DNA of 8,662 nt. Origin: Methylocystaceae bacterium. GTDB lineage: Bacteria > Pseudomonadota > Alphaproteobacteria > Rhizobiales > Beijerinckiaceae. The DNA lies in assembly GCA_003152255.1 (NCBI GenBank), contig PLZT01000603.1:1-8662 (forward strand), given 5' to 3'. Position 1 is the first letter of the stretch. Each line of letters begins with the position of its first letter. The notes under the pieces were generated by a model. It was not told where the DNA came from and made no database searches. It saw only the letters and a list, made by a program, of their open reading frames with translations. A program made the translations under genes and the position numbers. Below are positions 1 to 5,320 of this stretch, in pieces.

Positions 1-239
1 CGGTCGAGCGCGGCGGGCGTCGCGCCGGAAGCGCGCGCCGCTTCGACATCCAGCGCGTTGGCGACAAGGATCGCGGCGCTGGCGCGGCGGATTTCGCGCG
101 CCGCCGCGCGCAAGGCGGCGTCCTTGAACGCGCTCGGCGCGAGAGCGGCGGCCCGCGCGCCACGCCGCGCCGCGCGGCCGATTTCGGCCATCAGGCTTCG
201 CGTGTCGGAGGGATGTGTTTCGAGAGGCTGCGCTTGCAT
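1..239 (-). CDS. proA: Glutamate-5-semialdehyde dehydrogenase (gamma-glutamyl phosphate reductase), N-terminal part, runs off the left edge
   Basis: ProA reduces gamma-glutamyl phosphate with NADPH to glutamate-5-semialdehyde, the second step of proline synthesis, in the cytoplasm. About 79 residues are visible. They show the typical ProA N-terminus: an MAEIGRAAR start, an Ala/Arg-rich helix (ALRAAAREIRRA), then ILVANALDVEAARASG and a TPAALDR stretch. The catalytic cysteine and the NADP-binding region lie beyond the window. I took the ATG at 239; an in-frame ATG at 191 would begin directly at MAEIG and fits many family members equally well. An AAGG just upstream of 239 is a weak ribosome binding site. 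The gene is 98 bases downstream of a secreted-protein gene on the same strand. proB and nadD, frequent neighbours in this group, are not seen in the window. Confidence 0.9.
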   Translation of the reverse strand, partial: MQAQPLETHPSDTRSLMAEIGRAARRGARAAALAPSAFKDAALRAAAREIRRASAAILVANALDVEAARASGATPAALD

Positions 240-309
240 GGCCTTGGCTGGGGCTGAGAAAATTGAAGTGCAAGCAGCTAGCACGACGGGGGCTGGAGCG
301 GAAGCAGGC

Positions 310-323
310 GACGCCCGGGCGTC
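310..323. repeat. 14-bp perfect palindrome in the spacer before proA
   Basis: GACGCCCGGGCGTC is fully self-complementary and begins 15 bases past the minus-strand stop of the secreted-protein gene. As RNA it gives a 5-bp stem with a CCGG loop. No T-run follows on the minus strand, so it is a poor intrinsic terminator. It could be an operator for proA, a transcript-end structure, or chance in GC-rich DNA. The rest of 240-337 shows no convincing promoter. Confidence 0.4.
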
Positions 324-337
324 ATTTCCGCGGCTCG

Positions 338-1366
338 TCACTCCGACACGATAGGAGGCGCGTCGGTCGGCGGCGCCTCGGATTGCGGCGTTCCCTTAGC
401 GAGAATCTCCACGTCGGCGTCCTTGATCGACTGCACCTTGAAAACATTCTGATAGGTTTTTCCGTCGTGGCGGGCGATGGCCACATATTCGCCTTCCGCC
501 AGCATCAGCGACGGAAAGGCGCCGATCAATTCGCGGATCACGTCGCCGCCCGGCGTCAGCACGGAAAAGGAGGTGTTGGCGAGCGCCTCGCCCCCCGCCG
601 CGTTGACCAGTTTCAGCGTGATGGTGGCGGCGCGGTGGCGCAGCGTGGCTTCGATCAGCTTGCCGGCGGGCACGCGCAGATCGGCGGTCACGACGGAGTT
701 GGTGGCGTTGTTGTCGCCCTGCGAGCCCTGGCTGGTGTCGAGCAAGGTCGAGACGATGTGATAGGCCCCTTCCGGCAGGCAGATCGTGTCGCCGCCACGC
801 GCATTCGCGAGCACCAGCTTGGCTTCCGAATTGCCGCGCTCCGGCACGTATATCGAGATCGAGAGCCGCTGCGGCGGTATCGTCGCCTCGCCAAGCTTGT
901 CGACGAGTTTCAGCCCGCCGGCGTTCAGCGTCACGCGTTCGGTGACGGTTCGGCCGTCGACGACGACACGTCGGGTGGCCGCGGCGAGGCCGAAGGCCGC
1001 GTGAACGATATAAGTCCCGTCCGGGAGGCTGACGGTTGGCCCGGCCTCACGCGACTCGGCGACCAATTTATGCGTCCCGTCGGCGTCAGCCTGCTCGTCG
1101 AAAACGCGCCAGACGATGCCGGCCTTGACGCCCTGTGTATCGGCGGGCGCCAGGTAGGCGAGGAGTCGCACGGCGCCGGTCGGCGCCGTTTCGGGCCCGG
1201 CTTTTGGCGCATGGGCGCCCTTCGGCTGCGTCTGCGCCAGGGCGGCCGAAGCGCCAAGGAGGCCGACCAGCAGCAGCGCGGAGGAGAGAAATCTTGCGAA
1301 AGCCTTTGGCATGTCCGCACATATGGCGCCGAATGGGGCGCTTTGTCGACGTTCGAAGGGGATCAT
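338..1366 (-). CDS. Secreted beta-rich protein of unknown function, conserved type in Rhizobiales
   Basis: The predicted 342-residue protein has an n-region, a hydrophobic stretch (SSALLLVGLLGASAALA, about residues 26-42) and an ALA-Q cleavage site, so it should be exported by Sec to the periplasm. The mature part contains repeated short beta-type modules with a recurring pattern: VWRVFDE, then LPDGTYIVHAAFG, LPEGAYHIVSTL and LAEGEYVAIARHDGK, each a '[L]-x-[DE]-G-x-Y' turn. This recalls carboxypeptidase-regulatory or Ig-like folds. The tail is Pro/Glu-rich. I recall similar conserved hypothetical proteins in Rhizobiales but know no function. The ATG at 1366 was chosen because it overlaps the upstream TGA as ATGA. 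The ATG at 1312 (MPKAFARF) would give a neater signal peptide and 324 residues, but its ribosome binding site is poor. Translation is probably coupled to the CitE-like gene. Confidence 0.8.
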   Translation of the reverse strand: MIPFERRQSAPFGAICADMPKAFARFLSSALLLVGLLGASAALAQTQPKGAHAPKAGPETAPTGAVRLLAYLAPADTQGVKAGIVWRVFDEQADADGTHKLVAESREAGPTVSLPDGTYIVHAAFGLAAATRRVVVDGRTVTERVTLNAGGLKLVDKLGEATIPPQRLSISIYVPERGNSEAKLVLANARGGDTICLPEGAYHIVSTLLDTSQGSQGDNNATNSVVTADLRVPAGKLIEATLRHRAATITLKLVNAAGGEALANTSFSVLTPGGDVIRELIGAFPSLMLAEGEYVAIARHDGKTYQNVFKVQSIKDADVEILAKGTPQSEAPPTDAPPIVSE

Positions 1367-2064
1367 GAACTCGCCGCGAAGATTTCTTCGATAATCGCGA
1401 TTTCTTCCCGCCTGGTCGCCAGCTTGCCTTCGAACCCGTCCGCGCGCGCCAAGAGGCACTCCTCCCGCAAATCGGCGTCCTCGTTTGGATGACGGCTGGG
1501 CGCGTCTAGGGCGGGCAGGCCCGCCGCCGCCGCGCCCAAAACCAGCAAGCCGCGCGCGACGGCGAGCGGGGCCGGGACGACGCCCGGCCAGCCGTCCAGC
1601 GCAAGCGCTCGCGCCAAGGCGTCGCTTTCCCAGGATAGCGCCGCCAGCCTCGGCGAGCAGCCTTTATAGCTATGAAGCGTGAAAATCGCGGCCGGAGTCC
1701 CGGCGGCGCCGGCGATGATCGTCATGGCGCCGTCCGCCAGCCCGGCTCGCGCCTCGAAAACGGCGAGTTTGGCCGCGAGGTGCTGGACGCTGGCGCCGCC
1801 CTCGGCCCCGTCCAGAAAAATCCCGTCGGGCGGCGCCTCGAGCATCGATTCCAGCGCGAGGTCGAAGCCAGGATGCTCGACCGGCCCGAGCCGCGCGTAA
1901 AGCGCGGGGCGCGGGGCGAATTCGCGGGCTTGCCGCAAAAACGCCTGCGCGCCGGCGCGCGGCTCGCGCAAATCGAGCAGCAACGCCGAGGCGCCGCAAG
2001 CGAGCCAGGACTCGGCTTCAAGCCGGGGGTCGTCGGGCAAAATCAGGCAGGATCGCGCCGCCAC
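1363..2064 (-). CDS. CitE/HpcH-like (HpcH/HpaI aldolase / citrate lyase beta-type) family protein, divergent
   Basis: The protein is about 233 residues, a little short for CitE-like enzymes (usually about 270-300). Family resemblance is seen at the N-terminus (RSCLILPDDPRLEAESW, then ASALLLDLREP like the family's DALILDLED), at YARLGP (residues 56-61, carrying the substrate-binding Arg), at PDGIFLDGAEGGASVQ (Glu 88) and at the C-terminal DLREECLLARADGFEGK. The usual 'IET' strand reads AGAAGT, 'GAED' reads WESD, and 'GKLAIHP' reads GKLATRR. The metal-binding and active site may therefore be altered, and the reaction (CoA-thioester lyase or hydrolase in known members) cannot be assigned. I chose the GTG at 2064 because GAGAGGA lies 6 bases upstream and the family normally starts here. 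In-frame ATGs at 2103 and 2121 lack a ribosome binding site. The TGA overlaps the next gene's ATG. Confidence 0.75.
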   Translation of the reverse strand: MAARSCLILPDDPRLEAESWLACGASALLLDLREPRAGAQAFLRQAREFAPRPALYARLGPVEHPGFDLALESMLEAPPDGIFLDGAEGGASVQHLAAKLAVFEARAGLADGAMTIIAGAAGTPAAIFTLHSYKGCSPRLAALSWESDALARALALDGWPGVVPAPLAVARGLLVLGAAAAGLPALDAPSRHPNEDADLREECLLARADGFEGKLATRREEIAIIEEIFAASS

Positions 2065-2070
2065 GTCTTT

Positions 2071-2077
2071 TCCTCTC
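2071..2077 (-). promoter_or_regulatory. Ribosome binding site that decides the GTG start of the CitE-like gene
   Basis: On the minus strand GAGAGGA sits 6 bases before the GTG at 2064. It is much stronger than anything in front of the upstream in-frame ATGs at 2103 and 2121, so it favours the shorter protein and leaves a 123-base divergent spacer. Confidence 0.6.
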
Positions 2078-2144
2078 GGTCCGTTCGAGCTTGGTCGCGT
2101 CATTAAGGGGGAATTTACCATAAAACGTCACACTCTGTTTGGTG

Positions 2145-2155
2145 AAACTAAGTTT
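2145..2155. repeat. Small AT-rich palindrome in the divergent spacer
   Basis: AAACTAAGTTT (5-bp arms around a central A) lies in the AT-rich part (about 2104-2156) of the 123-base spacer between the CitE-like and DUF2336 genes. Both promoters must lie in this spacer. I could not find a convincing -35/-10 pair on either strand. The palindrome could be an operator, but it is short. Confidence 0.25.
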
Positions 2156-2187
2156 TCGCGGTCGGCGTGAAAAGGATGCAGTCGCCT

Positions 2188-3411
2188 ATGATCGTTCGTA
2201 ACTTCTTGCAATGGGCAATGACCGCTTCGGCCGCGCAACGTTCCGAAGGCGCCGGCGCGTTGGCTCGCGCCTATCTTTACTCGGAGCTGGACGAGCGCAC
2301 CCGAAGCGACGCCGAAATCGCCATGATGTCGCTGCTCGACGATCCCTCGCCCCTGGTGCGCCGCGCGCTCGCCGATAATTTCGCCAGCGCCGCCGATGCG
2401 CCGCATTCGCTGATTTCCGCGCTCGCCAACGATCAATCCGACATAGCGGCGCCGGTTCTGTCGCGCTCGCCGCTACTCTCCGAGGCGGAATTGGTCGACT
2501 GCGCGGCGATAGGCGACGCCTTCGCCCAAAGCGCCATCGGCCTGCGCGCCCGCGTTCCCGTCAGCGTCGCGGCGGCGCTCGCCGAAGTCGGCGCGCGCGA
2601 GGCGGCGATTTCGCTCGCGGTCAATCCCGGCGCGGAACTGGCCGAATTTTCGATGCGTCGCATGATCGAGCGCTTCGGCGACGACGGCGAAATGCGCGAG
2701 GCGCTGCTCTCGCGTCCCTGGCTGCCGGCGACGATCCGCAGCCAATTGGTCGCGGCGGCGGCGGCGAGCCTCACCGCCTTCGTGGTCGATTGCGCGTGGC
2801 TTTCGCCCGAGCGCGCCGAACGCCTGTCCCGCGAAGCCCGCGACAAGGCCAATGTGATTATCGTCGCCGAGACGGCGGCGCGCGACGGGCGCGCGGGGCT
2901 GCGTGAACTCGCCGCGCATTTGCGCGATTCCGGCCAACTGACCCCCAGCCTCGTGCTGCGCGCGCTGCTGTCGGGGCGCCGTGATCTGTTCGAGGCGGCG
3001 CTCGCCGAACTGTCGGGCCTGCGCGAGGATCGGGTCGCCGGCCAGTTGCGCGATTTTCGCGGCGCCGGCTTCGCGGCGCTTTACGCCAAGGCGGGCCTGC
3101 CGGCCAAATTTCTGCCGGCCTTCCGGGCGGCGCTGGAGGCGCAGCGCGATTTCGCCGATTTGCACGAAGATAGCGGCGAGGCGCGGCTGTCGCTGATCAT
3201 GATCGAGCGGGTGCTGACCGCTTGCGAAGAGCTGAACGGCGGCGAACTCGACCGGCTGATGGCGTTGCTGCGCCGCTTTGAAATGGAGGCGGCGCTGGAA
3301 CAGGCCCGCCTGGAGGCGCCTCTGCTCGCCAAACCCGAATTCGCCCCGGCTTTGCATAGGCCGGTGATCGACATGGAGGCGTTCGAGGCGGCTCTGGCCG
3401 AGGCGGCGTAA
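2188..3411 (+). CDS. DUF2336 domain-containing protein
   Basis: A 407-residue, Ala/Leu/Arg-rich, all-helical cytoplasmic protein with no signal peptide or membrane segment. The N-terminal part matches the DUF2336 pattern: MIVRNFLQW, ALARAYLYSELD, LLDDPSPLVRRALADNFASA, LISALANDQSDIAAPVLSRSP, LLSEAELVD and ALAEVGAREAAISLAVNPGAEL. The repeated 'DDPSPLVRRALA' and 'ANDQSDIAAPVL' units look like HEAT-type helical repeats, suggesting a protein-binding scaffold; that is inference. The family is common in alphaproteobacteria and has no agreed function. The start at ATG 2188 gives the MIVR N-terminus I recall for the family, with AAGGA 11 bases upstream. GTG 2167 and ATG 2176 are in frame but lack a properly spaced site. 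The gene is divergent from the CitE-like gene, and a putative terminator follows. Confidence 0.85.
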   Translation: MIVRNFLQWAMTASAAQRSEGAGALARAYLYSELDERTRSDAEIAMMSLLDDPSPLVRRALADNFASAADAPHSLISALANDQSDIAAPVLSRSPLLSEAELVDCAAIGDAFAQSAIGLRARVPVSVAAALAEVGAREAAISLAVNPGAELAEFSMRRMIERFGDDGEMREALLSRPWLPATIRSQLVAAAAASLTAFVVDCAWLSPERAERLSREARDKANVIIVAETAARDGRAGLRELAAHLRDSGQLTPSLVLRALLSGRRDLFEAALAELSGLREDRVAGQLRDFRGAGFAALYAKAGLPAKFLPAFRAALEAQRDFADLHEDSGEARLSLIMIERVLTACEELNGGELDRLMALLRRFEMEAALEQARLEAPLLAKPEFAPALHRPVIDMEAFEAALAEAA

Positions 3412-3458
3412 GGTGCGAGGTTTGACCGGGCCGGCCGCTCCAAAATTCGGACCGCTCG

Positions 3459-3495
3459 CGCGCCGACGGCCTGACTGGCCGGCGCGGCCATATTT
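3459..3495 (+). terminator. Possible terminator after the DUF2336 gene
   Basis: CGCGCC (3459-3464) pairs with GGCGCG (3481-3486). Inside, GGCC (3468-3471) pairs with GGCC (3477-3480) around a TGACT loop, with GAC as a bulge. A weak T-containing tract (ATATTT) ends the signal. It sits 47 bases past the stop at 3411. The rest of 3412-3570 shows no gene with a credible ribosome binding site. Confidence 0.35.
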
Positions 3496-3557
3496 CGGTA
3501 TGAAGGGCGTGGACATCGTCGCGCGGGAGAGCGGGTGTTTCGTCCCCAAAGGCTTGG

Positions 3558-3562
3558 AAAGG
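3558..3562 (+). promoter_or_regulatory. Ribosome binding site of the lytic transglycosylase gene
   Basis: AAAGG lies 8 bases before ATG 3571. It selects this ATG over an in-frame GTG at 3535, which has no site and would put 12 extra residues before a clean signal peptide. Confidence 0.7.
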
Positions 3563-3570
3563 TGCTTTAC

Positions 3571-4371
3571 ATGACTAAGGGCTGGCAGTTCAGGACAATC
3601 GCGGCGGCGGCGTTGACCGCGTTGACATTGATGACCGGCAAGGCGGACGCCGCGCAGTGCGGAACCTCCGCGGCCGGCTTCGAGAATTGGAAGCGGCAAT
3701 TCGCCGAGGAGGCGAGAGGACGCGTCGGCGGCTCGGGCATCGCCGCGCTGATGACGACGAATTATAACAGCGCGACGATCGGCGCCGACCGCGGCCAGAA
3801 GAGCTTCCATCTGTCGCTCGACCAGTTCTTGGCCAAGCGCGGCGGCTCAATCATCATCTCGCGCGGGCGCTCGCTCAAGCAGACCCATGCGGCGCTGTTC
3901 GCGTCGATCCAGCAACGCTACGGCGTCCCGCCGGGGCCGCTGTTGGCCATTTGGGGCATGGAGACTGGTTTCGGCGCCGTGCAAGGCAATCAGAACGCTC
4001 TGTCGGCCATAGCCACTCTCGCCTACGACTGCCGCCGCTCGGCCTATTTCACCGACCAGCTTTACGCGGCGCTGACGCTGGTCGATCGCGGGATGCTTAC
4101 GGCGAGCACGCGCGGCTCGATGCACGGCGAGATCGGCCAGACGCAGTTCCTGCCCAAGAACATCCTCGAATACGGCGCGGGCGGCAGTCTCGAAACCCCG
4201 AGCGGCGCGCTGAACGCGACGGCGAATTTCCTTCATGCGCATGGCTGGCAGGCCGGCGCGGGATACCAGCCCGGCGAACCCAATTTCGCGGCGATCGAAG
4301 CCTGGAACGCCGCGACGGTCTATGAGCGGGCCATCGCGCTTATCGGCCAGAAGATCGACGGAGGGCAATAA
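3571..4371 (+). CDS. Exported SLT_2 (MltB-type) lytic murein transglycosylase
   Basis: A 266-residue protein. Lytic transglycosylases cut the MurNAc-GlcNAc bond of peptidoglycan in the periplasm, leaving 1,6-anhydro-MurNAc. Residues 1-28 form a Sec signal peptide (basic start, AAAALTALTLM core, cleavage near ADA-AQ). The cysteine at 30 is not in a lipobox, so this is not a lipoprotein like E. coli MltB. The catalytic region is clear: RYGVPPGPLLAIWGMETGFG, with Glu 131 at the position of the MltB catalytic acid, then NALSAIATLAYDCRRS, GEIGQTQFLPKNILEYG and the GALNATANFLHAHGW ending of the fold. It is shorter than many family members and has no C-terminal peptidoglycan-binding domain. Cys 30 and Cys 154 could form a disulfide. 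The gene appears monocistronic, downstream of DUF2336 with a 159-base gap. Confidence 0.92.
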   Translation: MTKGWQFRTIAAAALTALTLMTGKADAAQCGTSAAGFENWKRQFAEEARGRVGGSGIAALMTTNYNSATIGADRGQKSFHLSLDQFLAKRGGSIIISRGRSLKQTHAALFASIQQRYGVPPGPLLAIWGMETGFGAVQGNQNALSAIATLAYDCRRSAYFTDQLYAALTLVDRGMLTASTRGSMHGEIGQTQFLPKNILEYGAGGSLETPSGALNATANFLHAHGWQAGAGYQPGEPNFAAIEAWNAATVYERAIALIGQKIDGGQ

Positions 4372-4418
4372 AGAGCGGGCGAGCGGTGAAGGGGGCGCTG
4401 GCGCTTGATCCATCGCCG

Positions 4419-4444
4419 CGCGGCCCCTCGCTCGCCGGGCCGCG
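4419..4444 (+). repeat. GC-rich inverted repeat after the transglycosylase gene
   Basis: CGCGGCCC (4419-4426) and GGGCCGCG (4437-4444) are perfect 8-bp arms around a 10-base loop, 47 bases past the stop at 4371. No T-run follows. It may mark the end of the plus-strand transcript (Rho-dependent or RNA-stabilising), or be chance in very GC-rich DNA. Confidence 0.35.
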
Positions 4445-4454
4445 GGTTCGGCTC

Positions 4455-4469
4455 GGCGCTAACAGCGCC
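4455..4469. repeat. Short tight hairpin in the convergent spacer
   Basis: GGCGCTAACAGCGCC has 6-bp perfect arms and a 3-base loop. It sits between the hairpins at 4419-4444 and 4497-4526. The spacer 4372-4545 thus holds three consecutive hairpins and no gene that I can support. Confidence 0.35.
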
Positions 4470-4496
4470 ACGCGACGTTATGCGCGCCAAAATAGA

Positions 4497-4526
4497 TGGC
4501 GGATCCGCGGGGACGCGGGTCCGCCA
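4497..4526 (-). terminator. Strong hairpin in the convergent spacer, likely terminator of the 160-residue protein gene
   Basis: A 13-bp stem (4497-4509 with 4514-4526) closes a 4-base loop. The pair 4504/4519 is a T-G wobble in plus-strand RNA and an A-C mismatch in minus-strand RNA. The hairpin starts 19 bases past the minus-strand stop at 4546. On the minus strand it is followed by ATCTATTTT, a weak U-tract; on the plus strand no U-tract follows. It probably serves the minus-strand gene and may act on both convergent transcripts. Confidence 0.5.
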
Positions 4527-4545
4527 CGCTGGAGCGCAACCCTAC

Positions 4546-5028
4546 TCAATAAATCTTGCCGTCCTGGCCTTTCCAGCCGGCCGAGTTCTCGTCGAAGCGG
4601 GTCTCGTCCTTGAAATCGACGACCTTGCCCGGCTCGATATACTGCTTGTCCTTGATCATCTGGTTCTGGACCGTCGTCGAATAGTAGGTGCTCGCCGAGC
4701 ATCCCGGCGCGACGGTCTTGGAGCCATCGGCTGCTTCCGTCGGCTTGCATTCCAAATGAGCGCCCTTGGGGAATTCGACCTTGGCGGTGAAATAAAATTC
4801 AATGGCTTTATGGCCCGCGCCCTCGACATCGAGCTGCCAGAAGCGGTCCACCGTGAAGTCGATGAGTTTAGCGTCGGGATCGAATTTCGCCTTTATCAGA
4901 TTGTCGAATACTTGTTTGGCTTGGTCTGGACCGGGCTCGCAATTGATGAGGCAGAATGCCTTGGCTGGCGCGTTCGCGGCCAGGACCATGGCGAAAGCCG
5001 CCAACGCGAGGATTCTCAGTTTGCTCAT
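4546..5028 (-). CDS. Small secreted protein with four cysteines, family not recognised
   Basis: I do not recognise this 160-residue protein. It has a clear Sec signal peptide (MSKLRILALAAFAMVLAANAPAKA, cleavage after residue 24), so the mature protein is about 136 residues and periplasmic or extracellular. The mature form begins FCLINCEPGPD; Cys 26 and Cys 30 form a C-x3-C pair, and Cys 94 and Cys 110 could give a second disulfide. The central part (LIDFTVDRFWQLDVEGAGHKAIEFYFTAKVEF) looks beta-rich, and the C-terminus is charged and aromatic, ending DGKIY. The start is well supported: AGGAG (5037-5041) lies 8 bases upstream of the ATG. Codon use looks like the neighbours but the protein is less Ala/Arg-rich. 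The gene stands alone between convergent and divergent neighbours, with a hairpin terminator after it. Confidence 0.8.
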   Translation of the reverse strand: MSKLRILALAAFAMVLAANAPAKAFCLINCEPGPDQAKQVFDNLIKAKFDPDAKLIDFTVDRFWQLDVEGAGHKAIEFYFTAKVEFPKGAHLECKPTEAADGSKTVAPGCSASTYYSTTVQNQMIKDKQYIEPGKVVDFKDETRFDENSAGWKGQDGKIY

Positions 5029-5036
5029 GGGTGCGT

Positions 5037-5041
5037 CTCCT
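5037..5041 (-). promoter_or_regulatory. Strong ribosome binding site of the 160-residue secreted protein
   Basis: AGGAG on the minus strand, 8 bases before ATG 5028. It is the best-spaced site in the window and confirms this small unrecognised gene as real. Two A6 tracts on the same strand (5044-5049 and 5062-5067) lie just upstream. Confidence 0.75.
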
Positions 5042-5075
5042 GCTTTTTTACGTGCAGCGGCTTTTTTCCATGGAC

Positions 5076-5098
5076 CGGCGCCAAGGTGAGGGGCGCCG
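5076..5098. repeat. Inverted repeat holding a ribosome binding site in its loop
   Basis: CGGCGCC (5076-5082) and GGCGCCG (5092-5098) are perfect 7-bp arms around a 9-base AAGGTGAGG loop. The loop and the first bases of the right arm contain the only purine-rich site in front of the small reading frame at 5101. It could also be an operator for either divergent gene. Confidence 0.4.
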
Positions 5099-5100
5099 AG

Positions 5101-5151
5101 ATGAATGTCTCATTTCTTTTGCTGCAGTCTTCAAGCTGCACGCCTGTTTGA
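5101..5151 (+). CDS. Possible 16-residue leader peptide with three consecutive leucine codons upstream of leuB
   Basis: The reading frame encodes MNVSFLLLQSSSCTPV. Codons 6-8 are CTT-TTG-CTG, and the first two are codons a GC-rich genome tends to avoid. GAGGGG (5088-5093) lies 7 bases before the ATG. The stop is 169 bases upstream of the leuB ATG, a normal distance for a transcription-attenuation leader, and inverted repeats follow. Known leucine-attenuator leaders use runs of Leu codons as the sensor. Against it: only three Leu codons, no T-run terminator before leuB, and no promoter that I can identify upstream. It could be chance. Confidence 0.25.
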   Translation: MNVSFLLLQSSSCTPV

Positions 5152-5165
5152 TCCGCCGCAAGAGC

Positions 5166-5187
5166 GCGACAAGGGACTAATTGTCGC
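5166..5187. repeat. Perfect 7-bp inverted repeat between the possible leader and leuB
   Basis: GCGACAA (5166-5172) and TTGTCGC (5181-5187) flank the 8-base GGGACTAA. Mixed base composition makes this less likely to be chance than the pure GC repeats around it. It begins 14 bases after the possible leader's stop codon. It may be an RNA hairpin of an attenuator or a DNA operator. Confidence 0.4.
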
Positions 5188-5275
5188 ATCAAGCCCTCGC
5201 GGCGCCGAGAGCGCGCCCGAGGTTGCTTCGGAAATCCCCGCGCCTTATTGACGCGCGAGGCGATAATTCGAGAGA

Positions 5276-5293
5276 TCGGCGGCTAGCCGTCGA
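5276..5293 (+). repeat. Hairpin just upstream of the leuB ribosome binding site
   Basis: TCGGCGG (5276-5282) pairs with CCGTCGA (5287-5293) around a CTAG loop: 7 pairs with one G-T wobble. It ends 14 bases before the GAGAGGG ribosome binding site. No T-run follows, so it is not a classical terminator. Confidence 0.35.
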
Positions 5294-5307
5294 ATCACAC
5301 AAACCGC

Positions 5308-5314
5308 GAGAGGG
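5308..5314 (+). promoter_or_regulatory. leuB ribosome binding site
   Basis: GAGAGGG lies 6 bases before ATG 5321 and fixes the leuB start. The stretch 5304-5314 can pair with CCCTCGCGG at 5194-5202 (nine pairs with two bases bulged), which would hide the site in the mRNA. A possible -35 element TTGACG at 5248-5253 has no good -10 partner. Confidence 0.7.
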
Positions 5315-5320
5315 TCATTC

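Noticed and set aside
215..1492. Long plus-strand reading frame of 425 codons opposite the secreted and CitE-like genes
   Set aside because: It is a GC-driven shadow: the minus-strand genes have a signal peptide, family motifs and coupled starts, while this translation has Arg/Gly/His-rich low-information sequence and no ribosome binding site.
3500..3574. 24-codon frame (MKGVDIVARES...) ending in an ATGA overlap with the transglycosylase start
   Set aside because: There is no ribosome binding site before 3500, the gene has its own good site at 3558-3562, and the peptide shows no regulatory codon run. The overlap is probably chance.
2473..3810. Minus-strand reading frame of 445 codons opposite DUF2336 and the transglycosylase start
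   Set aside because: It spans two unrelated plus-strand genes and their spacer, is rich in Arg/Gln/His, and shows no domain. It is an antisense shadow.
5044..5067. Two T6 tracts (GCTTTTTT repeated 18 bases apart) considered as plus-strand terminators
   Set aside because: No hairpin precedes either tract on the plus strand, and the region is the upstream leader of the minus-strand gene at 5028.
5248..5274. leuB promoter with TTGACG as -35
   Set aside because: No acceptable -10 lies 16-18 bases downstream. The nearby GATAAT is only 8 bases away, so no promoter is called.
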